Part shown: positions 6,779-8,342 of the stretch, one piece after another | Layout of the letters: every line of letters begins with the position of its first letter | How positions within the stretch are numbered: position 1 is the stretch's first letter | NCBI GenBank assembly: GCA_948525355.1 | Contig: CAOSOP010000045.1 | Coordinates: 1 to 8,342, forward strand | Source of the DNA: an uncultured Bacilli bacterium | GTDB taxonomy: Bacteria; Bacillota_I; Bacilli_A; RFN20; CAG-288 | Direction: 5' to 3' | DNA: 8,342 nt | Program-made: the position numbers and the translations under genes | The notes under the pieces: model-generated | Told to the model about the DNA's origin: nothing | Databases searched by the model: none | The model's input: the letters and a program-made list of their open reading frames with translations, nothing else

Positions 6779-7363
6779 ATGAAAGCAAAAATTAAATATT
6801 TGATACCAATGCTATTTATGTGTGGACTTGCTTCTTGTGGAAGCACTCATAGTTCTACTACAAGTACACCTTCAAGCCCATCTACACCATCAACTACTAT
6901 TCCAATAACTCCATCAACTCCTGAATCACCAGTTAACTTAATGGTTGACTTTTCTGATTTACAATCAACACAAAAGCCAAATATTGGTGCTGATTGGTCA
7001 ACAGACTTTACCTATACTCATGATAAGGCTATAGTTTTAAAAAAGACAACAGACTTTATTATGACCCCTCCATTCAAGACAACTAAGGGTTTAAATATCG
7101 ATATTACCGGATATTTAGAAAAGGGAAATACTGCCGATGGAAAACTTGTTCTATATGTTGAAGGTTTGAACAAGAATAAAGAGGTGGTAGAAACTGTAGA
7201 AGTTAAGGAATCTGAAATTAAAGGAACAATGGAAGATCCTAAACAGTTTATCGTTAACTTGAAGAATTCTTCTAAGAATATAGCACAAGTTAAAATTGGA
7301 ATTAAAAATGTTGGTCGTTCAACAAACTTTGGTATCAATAAACTAGTAGTTAGTTCAAAATAA
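6779..7363 (+). CDS. small secreted lipoprotein of unknown function
   Basis: A 194-residue predicted lipoprotein. Residues 1-19 are a signal peptide (basic MKAKIK start, hydrophobic core) ending in the lipobox LASC, with Cys20 as the expected lipidated residue after cleavage. Residues about 21-53 form a Ser/Thr/Pro-rich linker that would hold the rest off the membrane. Residues about 54-194 alternate hydrophobic and polar residues in a pattern typical of a beta-sandwich (for example KLVLYVEGL and VKIGIKNVG); I do not recognise the family. A carbohydrate- or surface-binding module is one guess from fold appearance only. It follows recJ by 48 nt and ends in a strong terminator. Its substrates or partners cannot be read from context, as neither secDF nor recJ implies one. 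Confidence 0.82.
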   Translation: MKAKIKYLIPMLFMCGLASCGSTHSSTTSTPSSPSTPSTTIPITPSTPESPVNLMVDFSDLQSTQKPNIGADWSTDFTYTHDKAIVLKKTTDFIMTPPFKTTKGLNIDITGYLEKGNTADGKLVLYVEGLNKNKEVVETVEVKESEIKGTMEDPKQFIVNLKNSSKNIAQVKIGIKNVGRSTNFGINKLVVSSK

Positions 7364-7396
7364 AAAGAGCTGGTAGCTGATTATCAGCTCTTTTTT
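7362..7396 (+). terminator. Rho-independent terminator after the lipoprotein gene
   Basis: GAGCTG (7367-7372) pairs with CAGCTC (7385-7390), extended by five A-T pairs (7362-7366 with 7391-7395), and is followed by a T run to 7396. The A side overlaps the stop codon. It closes the secDF-recJ-lipoprotein stretch. Confidence 0.9.
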
Positions 7397-7688
7397 AATA
7401 AGTATAAAGTTCATTTTAAGTTGGCTTTTAACCGCTTTGATTTGTGTTATAGTTTCCAATAATATTTGTTGTCTTAAATCTTTTTCAATTTATTTTATTG
7501 TTCCTCCCTATGAATACAAATCAAAAAACAGCAAATTGCTTGCTGGTTCTTATGGTTTACGCGAAGCGTTGAATGATTGTTTCGATGTTTACATTTTAGC
7601 AAAACAATAAGAAAAGACAATATGAAAAATCTTATTTTCTATTAAATTTCATGCGTAATGACTACGTCCTAATTAAAAAGGAGTTTGT

Positions 7689-7748
7689 ATGTTTTGGCGA
7701 TTCCTAATAGTTATATATAACTATTTAAAAATAGATTTTAAAGCGTAA
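7689..7748 (+). CDS. possible 19-residue hydrophobic peptide
   Basis: A short frame (MFWRFLIVIYNYLKIDFKA) starts 5 nt after a strong AAAAAGGAG site. The first 13 residues are hydrophobic and aromatic, and the tail is charged, so it could sit in a membrane. Its coding sequence contains the 20-bp palindrome at 7706-7725. No homolog is recognised. It might be a leader peptide, a toxin-like small protein, or chance; the ribosome site is the only real support. Confidence 0.25.
   Translation: MFWRFLIVIYNYLKIDFKA
7706..7725. repeat. 20-bp perfect palindrome with nearby repeat copies
   Basis: AATAGTTATA followed by its exact reverse complement. The CTATT at 7721-7725 can also pair with AATAG at 7730-7734. 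ATAGTTATATA at 7707-7717 recurs at 7751-7761 as an 11-nt direct repeat. This allows alternative hairpins or a symmetric protein-binding site. Confidence 0.7.
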
Positions 7749-7984
7749 TTATAGTTATATAAATAGCTTATATAAAGGAGTAATGATAGTTTTAATATTT
7801 TTTTTGCTTTAGCAACTATACATTCATAATGCAATTTTGATTTTAGTAAATCTTAAAAATACTTTTTAATTCAATGCAATCAAACATGTAAAATTCTTTA
7901 TAAAGGGGTTTTTAACTTTTTTTAGGAGAATAATTGTTTTCAAAAAAGAGGTCTAAAAAATACAAACTCATTTAATTAAAGTAT

Positions 7985-8012
7985 TTGTTTTTTTGTAAGA
8001 ATAAATTAAAAT
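7985..8012 (+). promoter_or_regulatory. possible promoter of the gene at 8057
   Basis: TTGTTT (7985-7990) and TAAAAT (8007-8012) are separated by 16 nt and resemble sigma-A -35 and -10 boxes. Transcription would start near 8020, giving a leader of about 37 nt. In such AT-rich DNA chance matches are common. Confidence 0.3.
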
Positions 8013-8056
8013 CTAAATGTAAGAATACTTTAAAAATATCTACAAGGAGAAAGATT

Positions 8057-8342
8057 ATGAAAAAGTTAAAGAAAAGTTGTGTTCAAAATAATGACTTATC
8101 CAAGTCTATTAATAAAATTAACAAGAAAAAGATGGTATTTTCCATTGTAGAATTGATTATTTGTACTATGTTTATTCTTTTCTTAACTATTCCACTTATT
8201 GAAGAAACTAGACATGTATATCCTATCCCTGATGGACAGGATATGCCGGATACTATTTCGATTTATTGGAGTTATATTTCGGTAGGGCTATATGAAAATA
8301 ATCCAATAGGTTTAATTACAGCTATTTTATATTTTTTAAATA
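8057..8342 (+). CDS. membrane protein of unknown function, cut by window end
   Basis: A frame opens at ATG 8057, 7 nt after AAGGAG (8044-8049), and stays open for 95 codons to the window edge. The N-terminus is very basic with many Lys and Asn (residues 1-26). A first membrane helix follows at about 26-48, then a polar loop of about 30 residues with Pro- and Asp-rich VYPIPDGQDMPD, and a second hydrophobic stretch begins at about residue 84. The visible part fits an integral membrane protein with an inside N-terminus. I do not recognise a family, and the rest of the protein lies outside the window. It follows the AT-rich region and is probably transcribed on its own. Confidence 0.75.
   Translation, partial: MKKLKKSCVQNNDLSKSINKINKKKMVFSIVELIICTMFILFLTIPLIEETRHVYPIPDGQDMPDTISIYWSYISVGLYENNPIGLITAILYFLN

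Larger units (their letters stand above)
7397..8056. other. 660-base AT-rich region without an ordinary gene
   Basis: No long start-to-stop frame with a ribosome site is seen on either strand. A slightly GC-richer patch at about 7531-7570 contains a tight ACGC-GAA-GCGT hairpin (7559-7569). From 7670 on, several Shine-Dalgarno-like motifs occur in a row: AAAAAGGAG (7675-7683) before ATG 7689, AAAGGAG (7774-7780) before ATG 7783 (a 9-codon frame), AGGAG (7924-7928) before a TTG, and AAGGAG (8044-8049) before the gene at 8057. A 20-bp palindrome and an 11-nt direct repeat lie at 7706-7761. This could be a long leader, a decayed region, or a cluster of tiny genes. Confidence 0.5.

Noticed and set aside
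7377..7610. Plus-strand frame open for about 77 codons ending in LREALNDCFDVYILAKQ
   Set aside because: It has no ATG or GTG, no ribosome site near its only TTG, and begins inside the terminator. It may be chance or a remnant.
7651..7707. 18-residue frame beginning MRNDYVLIKK
   Set aside because: There is no ribosome site before it; it simply covers the ribosome site of the 19-residue frame.
7955..7994. Possible terminator (AAATAC and GTATTT stem followed by a T run)
   Set aside because: The stem is 6 bp with only one G-C pair and a 17-nt loop, too weak to call in such AT-rich DNA.

Overview
The window looks like a stretch of chromosome from an AT-rich Firmicutes/Mollicutes-type bacterium, possibly an uncultured Bacilli or RF39-like gut lineage (inferred from gene content and base composition). 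Genes are densely packed with clear Shine-Dalgarno sites. TGA acts as a stop: secDF ends at TGA inside the overlap with recJ, and the flippase gene also ends at TGA. Tryptophan is TGG in the genes read, so the code is the standard bacterial one, not the Mycoplasma code.

Layout. Positions 1-137 are a short GC-rich island (79 G/C in the first 130 bases by hand count) holding a long nested hairpin, quite unlike the rest. Then come a small TIGR04086/DUF3792-type membrane protein (minus), a DUF421/YetF-like membrane protein (plus), and a SpoVB/MurJ-like MOP-superfamily flippase (minus). The last two converge and share their final 33 codons. After a divergent promoter region come secDF and recJ (plus), overlapping by 4 nt, then a small lipoprotein of unknown function with its own -10-like box and a strong terminator. 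About 660 bases of very AT-rich DNA follow with no ordinary gene. They contain palindromes, an 11-nt direct repeat and several Shine-Dalgarno-preceded mini-ORFs. The window ends inside a new membrane-protein gene.

The set TIGR04086 - DUF421 - SpoVB-like - secDF - recJ matches, from memory, the Bacillus subtilis neighbourhood yrzE - yrbG - spoVB - secDF - recJ, which supports each call. In Bacillus that block continues with apt and relA; here it breaks after recJ into the lipoprotein and AT-rich region.

No obvious new defence, CRISPR or mobile system is visible. The best leads are a SecDF that seems to have lost its usual membrane-embedded charged residues, the codon-registered convergent overlap, the foreign-looking GC-rich hairpin at the left edge, and the repeat-rich AT desert with a possible 19-residue peptide gene.
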